Positions 49,801 through 61,300 of a stretch of DNA of 64,000 nt are shown here, in pieces (positions within the stretch are counted from its first letter, which is position 1; the number at the start of each line of letters is the position of its first letter). Source of the DNA: Phoebastria nigripes (lineage: Eukaryota; Chordata; Aves; Procellariiformes; Diomedeidae); NCBI GenBank assembly GCA_035582835.1, contig JAYKAV010002739.1, positions 818,887 through 882,886 on the forward strand, written 5' to 3'. Made by a program: the position numbers and the translations under genes. The notes under the pieces are model-generated. The model did not search any database and was not told the origin of the DNA. It worked only from the letters and a program-made list of their open reading frames with translations.

Positions 49801-50800
49801 GTTCTAATTAACAGCATACACAACTGGTTAGAGTTCTCTTGCAGTTCTGTCTTTTACGACTTCTCAAAAGTTGTAAAAATGCTNGCATAACAGAGCATAC
49901 GCAGATTGTCAACAGTGTGTGATAAGGGCAGTGTAGCATTTATAATACACTGATGATGAACCTGTACAGGATCTTCTTGTTTTCTAGGCAGAAGGTTTTC
50001 TGAACAGGCAGGATGCTCTGGATCAGAAGTTGCCATTTCGTGCTTCAGCTCTATGGCAAACATTTTGCAGGGAAGCAGCTGTCTTCGTTCTCAGAGGAGG
50101 CTGATACAAAACAAAAAGCATGTAAGCATCTCTGTCTATGGTTGTTTCCCAGTTGGCAGGCAAGGTTATCACTTTAGTAACTGGATCCAAGTGGTTGCTC
50201 CCCTTCTGTCTCAGTGTTATTTCTCTCGCTGATCAGGGTTCAGTGTTTTAAATGGAAAGAGTTAAATCCTTCCTAAAAGCATCTGTTTAGGGATTTTTTT
50301 TTTTCCCCTGAGGATGACCTCTTTAAATTTGCAGTGACTCACTAAATATCTNCTAAGCACCCAAGCAGTTCCTTTATCTGCTTTTTAAAATATTACCACC
50401 TCTTCTTATGTCTCTGCAGATAGGAGTGTGGTTGCTGGACCTGGCTCTGTTTGTCTTAAAGCCTGAATCTTCCTACACTTCCTTCCTATCTACACTTGAA
50501 CAGCTTCCAGTGCTGAACTAGTCCTCTGTAACTAACACAAGAACTGAATCACCTTTCTTATCCACTCAGACACTCACTTCTTTTTGGCATGATTTGATAT
50601 TAAAGAGGGTCCTTAGGCTATCTCAGTGGCAAAAATTTGCCGTGAGACAGATTTTCCCAATAAAGAAGATGATGCTACCTGTGCAAAGCACTGAACTGTG
50701 TCACTGCCTATCAAAAGGTATTAGCTGAGGAGGGATGGGAATGAGAGAAATCAGATGAAAGAATTTTTTCTGGTTGTTTTTTTTTTTTTTGTCCCTTTAG

Positions 50801-50833
50801 TGCATGATTGCAGTGTAGCTGCACGATTGCACT
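50801..50833. repeat. Short direct repeat, 19-bp period
   Basis: TGCATGATTGCAGT (50801-50814) and TGCACGATTGCACT (50820-50833) match at 12 of 14 positions. They sit just after a long T-tract ending CCCTTTAG. Confidence 0.7.
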
Positions 50834-51581
50834 TCACAGACAGCATGAAAGTCTGACTTTCTAATGCGTCATTAATTTGACAGAACCTGACTCAGGATTT
50901 GACCATGTACTTCTAGGCTGTTCCGAAGTATGGTGAAAATCTGATTGGAAAAAATCTCACAAGGAAGAGACAGCTTCTCCTTTGCATCCTTCTTTTCCCC
51001 TACTCTTCTATTTCCTCTAAGATCTCATTTTTTACTTTGGTGTTCCTTTCCTCTGATCTTTCTCCCCTTCAGCAATCCAGGTTTCCTCTAAAGCTCTTGA
51101 CATCTATTGAAATGGCCCATTCACAGCCACTCTGAAAATTGCCATTTTAGCAAGCAATAATGTGAAAAGTTCTAGTATGCCTCATAGGGAGAGCTAACGA
51201 GCCCATAATTAGGTGTGAGGAATGATCTGAGGGCATGGGTTTGGATAGGATTTCACCACACAGTGAAAGAAGCGCTTCTTCAACTACATGTGCCTCTTCT
51301 ATGACTCCACTGGGAACTCCGTATCTATTCCAAGAAAGCATGATTTGGCCTTTTCTCTTTAGTAAGTTAAAGGCAAACATTGCGTAGCCATGAGAGGACA
51401 TGCACATCCGCCTCTGAGGGTGTGCTTCTGGTCATCGTGCTTCTGATCAGGCAATGACATCTGATAGACATTGATCATCTATCACCAGTCAGTCTGAAAA
51501 ACTATGCATCCTCAAACTTGCAGAGTAATATTCATATTTTTAATAGAACCTTTATACTTCTAAGCACCTAAATGNGTAAAC

Positions 51582-52025
51582 ATGTATCCTCTTTCTCCCC
51601 ATACCACTACAGTACACCATGAGGAGCAGCTGTGTACTCAGGGTAGAAATCCAGGTGCCACTTCTGTGCATCAGTGTTTGTTACACAGGGACCCAAAGGG
51701 CCAGGCAGGACCCAGCCTTCTAATTCAAACAGGACATCGCAAATTGTTCCTTCTGCACAGAAAAAAANCCCTGTCCCACAGTCTTTCATGGTCCGGGCCC
51801 TCTTCCCTAAGCTCCCTCCTCTCTCACCACTTCTGCCCTGCAGGTGTGGATTACAGGGAGGGAGAGAGTCCTTCCGTGATCCAAAGCCCTTGTTCAGTCC
51901 ACCTTTCTCCCATGCAATTAATGCCAGTCCTCCAACCATACACAACTATTGCAGGATTTCTGCCCTTCGTGGAGCTTCACAGACTTTGCAGTAGCTGCCA
52001 AGGGGCTGGAGGCCCACACTACTGA
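51582..52025 (+). other. Longest open frame in the window (147 codons), coding status doubtful
   Basis: An ATG-started frame of 147 codons runs through a G+C-richer patch and includes an N at 51768. The opposite strand is open for 112 codons over most of the same interval, as expected when G+C content simply reduces stops. Inside it a strong acceptor (pyrimidine tract ending TTCTGCCCTGCAG at 51843) could start a terminal exon. However, no AATAAA-type signal is seen close downstream and no domain is recognised. Composition is rich in S, P, H and L. Most likely non-coding. Confidence 0.08.
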
Positions 52026-55000
52026 AGGTTAGAGCTGTTCCTGGGGTCAGAAAGGTTTTTTTATAGCCATCTTCAGTGCCCTGGGATGGATGGGGGAAAG
52101 GAGAGGGATATCTATCATTCCCATCCCAGATGTCCATCAGTCATGTATCTTAGCATATCTCCTCCTGCCTCAGTATATCTGAATGCTGGCAGTGCAACAC
52201 AACTAAAATGAAGTGAGAATGTGCCAACAAATACCAGCTCCACACCAGCCTTGGCTTTACAGCCAGACTCTCAGACCCAGTGTGGTCCCAGCATTTGAAC
52301 TATAGACCTGGAGGAGATAAATCCATGTAGGAACTGTACATATTCATCATGCCCCCCTATCTGGAAGTTCAGTTTCCACTACCTGTTCTACAGAAGCAGT
52401 CACCAAAAATGGGGGAGGCTGGGGGCATGGTCTGTGGGACAGACGGAGCACAGTCAGTGCCCCTGAGCCCTTTGGCTACAAACTAGAAGCGCAAGATAAT
52501 GGTACTGTAGAGACTGAAATACCTCTACTGTTATTCTACAGGAGAGCAGGCTGGGGGCAGAGATTCAGTCTGCCATCATTTTGCACAGGGCTTCTCTATG
52601 CATAGCCCTCTCTACTCCTGCCATGAACAGGAAGCAAAACCCAGCCCTAAGTGCTTTTTCTGAGGATAAAAGGCATCTGAGGGGATGTGGAAAGACTGAA
52701 GAGCTCAAGAAAGCCTTATTAATTACTTCTGAGCCATAAAACAAACAAAGAAAAGAGCAAAAACAAGTTCTAAGCATGAGATACAGCCTCAACATTTCTC
52801 ATGCTCAATGCAATGCTCAGGAGCAGAGATTTATCTTAGGAAATTTAAAACAGTATTTCCAAAACCATTCTTCACTTATTGAGGATTAATTTGTTTCCAC
52901 CAGAGCTGACAAACTGCTGACATTCAAGCTCTTCAGAAGTTTTCAGAAGAAGAGCCGTGAGTCAAAGGATGCATGCAATCTCAGTGACTCCTGCCAACGG
53001 CTTTAAAATTTGAAAAAGATAAGAAGATGTCCTAGGATACAGGAAAAAAAAATGTCTTATGGATTTTTGTTGCTCATTTCTGGTATCTAACACACATCGT
53101 CTGTTGTCTGTGTAAATTATCTGGGTAAGTACTTGGTTTCTTAATACCACATATATGAGAATTTTTGTCCCAGTACTAGAGATTAGGACTCGGACCTCTT
53201 AGATGTTAGCAAAGTAAAACATAGTCTTTATCCACAAGAAGATGGGCTATGATTTTTCCCCATGAAAAATGTAGGATTAAAAATAATATTACCTTGTGTT
53301 TAATGAAATGTTTTTGAAAATGTGGGAGGGGAGAGGTCTTGCATCAAAAAGTCTAAAAATAAGACCTTCCTAGGCATCTATTACAGGAAAGAATACAGAG
53401 ATAAAAATTAACTGCAGGAAAAATAAAAAATGAAAAAAGAGAAAACACTACAAGAAATAATTGTAGATCTTAAATAAGGAAGGACATGTACTGAGATAGC
53501 TATAACACTTTACTGCCTCAGACTTTTATTCAATGAGCCTTGACAAGTACAAAGCTATGAAAAGTAAAGTCTTATGAAGTATGTTTGAAGAGAAAGAAAA
53601 TATTCATTTTCACTGCACCTTAAGGAAAATACTGCTGACATCATTCCACAGGCCTCTGTGAGAAGGTCACCCCGCCTTTTTGTCACTATTCCAGAAAAAA
53701 AAGAAATAGCTCCAGATGCTTTTGTTTTCTGTTTCCATAAGAACACATACTTCCCAGTAACTTCACTTTAATAATACATGATGGGAAACCTGAGCAAATA
53801 ATTTCTATGAAATCTTCAAACTGACAGTCTGTGTGCACTTTATTTCCAAGCTTTTTTTCCACAGTGCAAGATGCTCAGGAAGCCACATACAATTTTTTTC
53901 AGCCTCCAAGTCATTATATGCAGTAGAATAGAAGAATGCCGAAAAATAGTAAACAATAAGAAACGATGTTAAACACTGAGCAAAAAAAGGGAGAATGAAA
54001 GACAGTTGAGCTGAAACCTCCTGCCAGCTTCCAGACTATCCTGTCTTTCTCATTTAGTCAGACTACAGCGTGCAGCCCTCTTCAAAATGCTCTATAGGAA
54101 TAAATGGACAATTTGGGTTGAAGTCAGTGGTATTCAACAAATTGTTTGGCCCATCTGTCTTCAGAAGCTTTGTATTCAAATAATATTCCCACTGCTGGAT
54201 ATCAATCCCACTATAGGTTATTTTTTTAAATCAACTAATCAGGCATGCTACATAAAAGACAGGTGTTACTGTCAGCCTCTAAATACACAACACTGGTTAA
54301 AATACCTAAAAATAATATTTTAAACATTTAGTTGCTCTCTCTTCCAAGCGCTTCAGTTTTTGCACTTGCTTCATGAGTCTAATTTTTTTTTTGTGCAGTC
54401 ATGAGAGCTCAACATTATTTTTCTTTTTGAGCTGACAGCTAATGTTCTCATGTAGATCAGCTTACTGCTGCTGCTTGGGCTTTCAGTCTGAAAACCCATC
54501 AAAAGGCAAAAATCTCGCAATAGAAGCATGGGAGTCATCAGTACCCTATGAAACATGAAAATCAATTCTGCACAGTGGGCTTGTCTAGCCAGTCCCAGGC
54601 AACACNTTTTTCACTCAGAGGAGAAAGTCAGACAATTACATTTAAAGTAGAATATTTAGGATGACACTCCCAGGAAGCAATCTCTAAGACACTAGAGGAT
54701 GTACTAACAGTCTAGACGTATCTTTTGCCACAAATAACATTCATGCTGTTGAAACTGTGTACACAGAAATCACAAGGAGAAACCGAACATTTAATTAAAG
54801 CAGAAATGTCAACATGAAGGAAAAAAGTGGCAGCAGGAATGAGATTGAAACACACCCGTGTTTTTCATCCACAGCTTTTGGTGCTTAATGAATTTAATAA
54901 ACACTTTAGATAATGGGGCACTGTTAACTAGCTTAGCAGGCTTTCTAGCATGTGTTTGAGATCAGGAGACCTCACTCCTCTTGTTTATTGACAGAAATCT

Positions 55001-55084
55001 AAGGCACAGCAGGATTTTGGACTAGGTCCTTCTTATTGCATGCTACTTGTAATAAAGTGGTTCCTCCACACCAAGGTCTAACCC

Positions 55085-55300
55085 CCACTGTTCTAGGTTC
55101 TGTTTATTCACAAAGAGAGCTAGCCCATGTCCTGTAGAGTCTATTCTCTAAATAGATTAGCTAAAGCCACTAGTATTAGTAATCAATTTCACAGATGAGG
55201 AATTTAAGCAGATGAGGAATTTCAGCAGGGAAATTAAGGGACATGACAAAGGCCAAATGGAAAAATCCATGACTGAGCCCAAATATATTGAATCTGGGGC
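55085..55300 (-). mobile_element. Ancient MIR/L2-like repeat relic
   Basis: The plus strand contains CACTGTTCTAGGTTCTGT, then CCATGTCCTGTAGAGTCTA, then TTTCACAGATGAGGAATTTAAG and GGGACATGACAAAGGCCAAA. These follow the order of an amniote repeat in which '...CCCTGCCC-AAGAGCTTACAATCTAA...' precedes 'CAGATGAGGAAACTGAGGCACAGAGAGGTTAAGTGACTTGCCCAAGGTCA'. The second half is the reverse complement of the MIR/L2 3' region, hence minus. The motif CAGATGAGGAATTT occurs twice in tandem (55192-55223), a local duplication after insertion. Confidence 0.55.
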
Positions 55301-58300
55301 CTTTAATATGAGCTCATTCTTTGTGTCTTTATGTTGGTAAGGGCTCTGCTGCCAGTAGGCAGCTTCCATACAGAGCAAATTAAGATTTATTTTCAGTGCT
55401 GTAGACAGAAAGAAAAACCACAAGAAAAGAAAGAAAAAAATAATCTTCTCTATAGAGGGATCATAGGTCATACTCATTAAGATCTGCTGTCTTGAACCAA
55501 CTCCTGGCAATTCTCTCACTCTTTTTGGCACAGAGACAAGAATAATCAACAATCAAATATGTTATAGACAGCAAACAGAATTGTATTTCCTATAATCACA
55601 CCACTACATGCACTGCCGCTATGCTGTTACATATGCACATGCTGTGTGTGAATTCCCAAAGGAGTGCGCAGGGTATTTATGAAAGTTAATAGAAGAATTA
55701 TGTTTCTCTTACAAACAGCCTGCCTCTTGAGTGCTTACTAAAACATCATATGCACATAAATCATGTATCTCTATTAATTTAGATTTATAGTCAACATGTT
55801 AGTAGCCACCCTTCCAAATAGCTATAGGCACTCACATATTATGAGCAATCTGTAGTGTTAGCATAGTAACAACAAAATAACAAAAGCCTACGTATTTTAT
55901 TTAAATGCATTTATCATTGAGAAAAATGAACATTCAACATTGTATAGAACTCCCAGCCCAGGAATATCAAGTATCCAACCCAAAAAATTGCTTGCAGGGA
56001 AAACCTTACCATACACTTCTTCTCATTTAAAACAGAGGTCTTCAGGTAAAATGGATCAGGTGTGTGGGATAGACAGAATCTGTCAAGTAGATTATTTGAA
56101 ACATTATGGGTTAAAACTGAGACCCTGAACTGAACTGAAAAACAAGGAGCAGCCTAGTCTGACCATATCCTGAGGATGAAATCCTGCCTCAGGAAATCAG
56201 TCTCTGTGTTTTTGTCACTGTCAGCTGTAAACAGTATCAAAGTGAACCCACCCATTGCAACGACATCACTAATGAGCCAGTCTTCAAAGCTATAGCAAAG
56301 ATGCAAATCTTGAATAAAATTGCTGTGGTATTCTTTCCAGATACATGTTAAAAGATGTGGTTTTAGCTGAAGTAACTTCTTGGTTATCTAACAGTAACTC
56401 TGATTCTCTATGAGAGAATTGTGTTTGAATAGTCTGTAAGCAGAAGCTTTTACAATGAAGAAAGAGAGATCTTGTCTGGAAATCTTCAGGAATAAAATAA
56501 TGCCTTGTATTCTAAAGAATGTTATTGTTCAGTATGACAAGAAATATTGTTTCTAATTGTCTCACAGTGTCCCTAAAGGGGACATCTGACTGTACAACCA
56601 GGGCAGCTACCATAATTCATACCTCTTCCTCAGACTGCATTTGCCCTGCCCTGCTTCTGGAAAAGATAACTTTCCACCTTGAAGCATCCCCAGCCACCTA
56701 AGCTTATATTCCCACCATCATGTATGGGCCATTCATTCACCGGCTTCCAAAATGTCAGAGCACTTGTTTTCTAGAGTTTTTACATTTTGACCTATACAAT
56801 CATTTGTGTTTATTCTTCAGAGTTGTGACTACAGTTCCTGGAGACATGCTCAGTCTTGCTTTAAGCTAAACCAAGCCTGTTTTAACAGTCCAATGAGAAG
56901 CCCGTGATGCACAATGAGACTCCCGCTGCTGAAAGTACCCTATCATTGGTACCCAAAGTTGTTGACAGAAAGCTGGCTTGGATACATTTATAGAAGCTAC
57001 AGCTACATCTCACAGTCTGGATGCCTCCCAGTACCGTAGAGCAACCTAGTCTCTTACTAACCCAACATTTTATCTCTACCGAATCAACAGGATTTATTAG
57101 CCAGGCATACTTGGAAACGCTTCATCCTGTCATGAGTATGCCACATGCTTATATCCTGGTATGCTGCACCACAGGAACGTTACTAGAGACACGGCTCAGG
57201 AAAGCATAGTTTATGTCCTTGCACAAGGGCAGGCAGTGCCAGTGGCACCCTACGGCTGCCTTCCCCTGTCCAAGCACAGACCCCCTTCTGCCTTCTTGCT
57301 GCCTCTGTTTCAGCAGCCTCATAGCTCAGCACAGCCTTTTGTGCAGCCACAGAAGGGACAGGGATGTCTTCTGGCTCCTGAATATAGGTCCCTTGTTTTG
57401 AGTCCCTTGTTTTCTGTTATTCAAGCTATGACCCTTGAATAGGTGCCCCTATGAACACTAAAGTCAGGTGCGTACCTTCAGCTTAAATCCTGCTGGTTTA
57501 CATGCTCATGTCACCTCATCTACGTGTTATGTGGAATCACACCACAAAGACCTTCTTTAGACTTTCTTTTCGGTTACCTCGCAAAAATCTTTGGCTCATA
57601 GTGACTGGAGGATATCTCCATACTTGCACTCCATTAGCATCAGGAAGTCTAACACAGCACCTATGATTTCTGAATGTTTAGAATTACCACAAAAAGAAGA
57701 CAGAAGAATATTGTACTGGAAAGAGATGATCTGGAAAAACCTTACTGTGTTTTATATAACTTTCAACTGTTTATGCAGCTCTCCCACAGTTCTTCATAAA
57801 ATGGGATGCTGTGTTCAACATGATGCCCATGAAAGAAACCTCACCCCAAAGAGAGGAGGTCATGCTTATCCAGCTGAAGGCTGCTGCTAGGGCTGATAGC
57901 TGGAGTTGGTGTTTGCTGAGTCAAGCTGTAGCCTTGGCAGAGCCTGTTCTTGATTCTTAAACTCAGCTTTTCTACTCCAAGAAAAATAAAGCAGCAGCAT
58001 TATCCTGCATACTTAGTTTGTATAACACCGATTCAGCCTCTCTGAACTGATTGTCCCCTCAACTTAAGTTTACTTTGCCATTTCCTCCTCCTTGTCTTTA
58101 TTTACTGCAGCGTTACTTATTTAAACTGTTTATTGGAACCACTAATACATGTCAAACTCCTACTCTATCACATTGCTATTTTTGTTAAATTCATAGCTCT
58201 TCTCTTTGTGTTATTTATTTAGGACTTCTTTAACTCTTTTTAAATCCTTGACTTTGTCCAAAAATGGCTCATCTACCCAGCCTGCTAAGTATTTCCCATC

Positions 58301-61300
58301 CTTTACTCAACTGGATGATTTAACCCTCACTCACAAATTTAACTGCTCTCTTTCTGTTAAAAATTGTGTTTCCTTCTGGGTTGTGGAAATGACCATATTG
58401 ACTCCTTGTTATATGGGCAAAAAAAAAAGACTTGAAGTCACGTATTTAGGAAGAACTGCAACAAGAACAGAGTGATAGGAGTAGCAGACAGCTCCTTTTC
58501 TGTTCCCAAAACTTTTCAATTTGTAACTGTTACTACAGCCACAGTTTTTTTCCCCATTCTTTAAAGAGAAAATGGATGTGAATAAAACTCACAATAAGAC
58601 ATTTCTGGCATCTGATATCAGTCATTTCCCTTCTGAGGGTAAACATGGCAGCGGTAAAACTGTCTAGCCTGTTGTCCCAACAAAACCCAATCTGTTACTC
58701 TCCTTTGTTAATAGCTTGTCACCAGCTGCCTCTTACAGGCCAAATAGCAAGCAGGTCCCCAACCATCCACTCTGTTAGCGCACATAACGCTTGCACTTGC
58801 AAACGGTAATTTATCTGGTCGTCATATGTGGAATTGTCTCATTTTGCCCGCACACATCTGGCTGTGTACATGTAAATAAGGGCAAGAGCAATTTTGACAA
58901 TATTAAATTAGAAATAACGCTGAAAAATGATCCCTAGTAATTCAAATTGTTTCTTCCAGAGATGCAACCTCATGTTGTCTAGAATCATTGGCACAGCCTC
59001 TGGCAGGGAAGAAAGCATATATCTCCATCCTCCCAAGGCCAGTCTTCACAATAGAAATATGCAGGTATTTAGTAATCCCTTTAGTAACTGAGCCAATTCT
59101 CTGCTCTGAAGTAGCTTTATAAAACCCTAATTCTCCAATAATAAAGCCATCATAATGTACTGCATTTTCTTGGAAGAAAAGAATACAACAAATTTCAGAA
59201 TTCTTAATTCCCCCATTTTGGAGCATTACAATAAGAAAACAATGTGGAATAATAAGATATGTGCCAGATATAGGCTACTGCAAAACAGTGATACTCCAGA
59301 AGAGAATTCATTGTCCAACCTATGTAAAGAAAGAAGAACTGAACTATGGATTGAAAAAGCACTAATATGCATATTTCTCATTCAGGCCTGAAAATCTCAG
59401 GTCTGAGATTAAAGGTCATATCCAAGACATAAAAAGCTCTAGACTTTATTGGTAGGACCCAGGTGTCTAGTACCATCTTAGACACACAGAGGAATGCCAC
59501 CACGCCTCAAGCTGCCTCTCCAACNCCAAGCAGGTGCCCAAAGGTATCTAGCATCAGACACCTGTGATTAGGCAGCTGAATTCCCTGCTTAGGAATGGAA
59601 ACTTCAAATACCAGTGGGATACAGGATGCTGTGATTGCTCCTCAGCTCTTCCACAAGAGGACAAGTTGGTGGTGGCTATCGTCCAAAGGACTTAGAAAAT
59701 GCACCCCCAGGACCTCCAGTGTATCCATGCGTCAAACTCCCTCAAACAACCTCTCAAGTACTGCACACAATATCATCAGTAGGTTCCTCATTCCTATTTT
59801 CATGCTGCAGCAGTAGAGCTTGAAGGGACTGGGGCAAGGATGAGCTGAAAAACTGATACTCAGATTGAAGTATGGTACTGGAAACCTACAAATGAGGAAA
59901 GGTATGTAGAAAGGCAAGACAGGTTGGGTATTTTCCCTCTGAAGGATGGAATACCTTGGGTACTTGTTACCCAAGGTGCTGTTTCCAGTGAAGTCAACAA
60001 AGGTTGCATCCAAGCGTGTGACTCACTACAGACCACAGTAGAATTAATGTTAAAAAAACACCTAATGTAATATGAAAATAAGCTTTCCCTTCAAGACACT
60101 ACCAGTACTTAGCTGAAGCAGAAATGATTGCAGGAAGCACATGTCAACATTTTTTAACACCAAAAAGGTACAAAAAGGAAGTTTTCACTACACTAATTTT
60201 ACTCTCTTGAAGAAGAATTCAATGTAGTATTGGAGAAGGATATTCTCCAGCCAGTAGAACTTGCTACTATTTATAGTATCGCAGTTTTACATTTCAGTTT
60301 GATCACCTTTTCCAGCCACTGCTGGAGGCTAAGAAATGACTCAAAGGAAATTTTTGAAGCTGATCCTTTGCAGGCTGTCAGTGCACACTGTAGGGTTTTG
60401 AAAAGTGCATGTGCGAGCACAAGTGGACATGTGGTTGTGGGTGTGAATATCATTCCCTGCAAAGCCTCTCTCCTCTTCCAAAGCTATCTGACAAAGGACA
60501 AGCACTCTTAATAATAACTCTTGTTGCCAACATCATTTCACACCTCTTCTATTTCAGGGTATGTACAACGTGTTGCTATTACACTACTTGATGGATTTCA
60601 GAGTGGTTCCACTTTGGAAAAGAGGCAAAAGAAACAAAATCATTTTACTACTCTCACTTGGCTGCCAGAGGATATTTTGAGACATTTTGTAACCAGATAG
60701 TCTGAGAGTTTTCAATGAGGGGAAGAAAGAAAATATATCTTCAATGAAATGCAAGGATTGAAATATCATTCAGGGTGCTTTCATATGTCGACTGAGCTCA
60801 TATGCACTGCTGACTGAAAAAAGCCATTAAAAAGGTGGGCCTCCACTGCCTCATGAAGTCAATAATTTTTTTCTGTCCGTATGTTTTTGAAGATAATAAC
60901 AGGATTTTCACTGTGGTTTCAATTCTTTCCAGCTGGGTAATTTGTGTGACACACTTTCAAGGCACCCACCAGCTAAATAGCTATAACTTCTGGATTTTAA
61001 TGCATCTCAGAACACAATTGCATCCATCACAGTTCATGTGCTAGAAAGCAGGAGAAAAATATTTTCATTTGACAAATTAGGCACTGCCTCCTCAAAACAA
61101 TCTAATATTTATAGACATTCTGACAGACTAATGAATAGATAGATACATTTGCATAGAAGGACAAGTACTAGTTTCTAGATGAAAGAACAGAGCAATGTGA
61201 TAAAACATTAAAGACAGACAAATATGTCATGTAGGTTCTGATTATACCGTCTGACTGTCAGGAGAAAAAGAAGTAACTTGCTAGCCACATCTTAAGCAGA

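Larger units (their letters stand above)
47110..55084. other. Unique DNA, no gene seen
   Basis: At 48541-48770 a very strong acceptor (TTTCTTTCTTCCTCACAG) and a donor (TGAAG|GTAAGC) bracket sequence with stops in all frames. The doubtful open frame at 51582-52025 and the direct repeat at 50.8 kb are the only other items. Confidence 0.5.

Noticed and set aside
59400..59600. Possible relic of the AGGTGCCTAA repeat family
   Set aside because: Motif matches too short and out of order.
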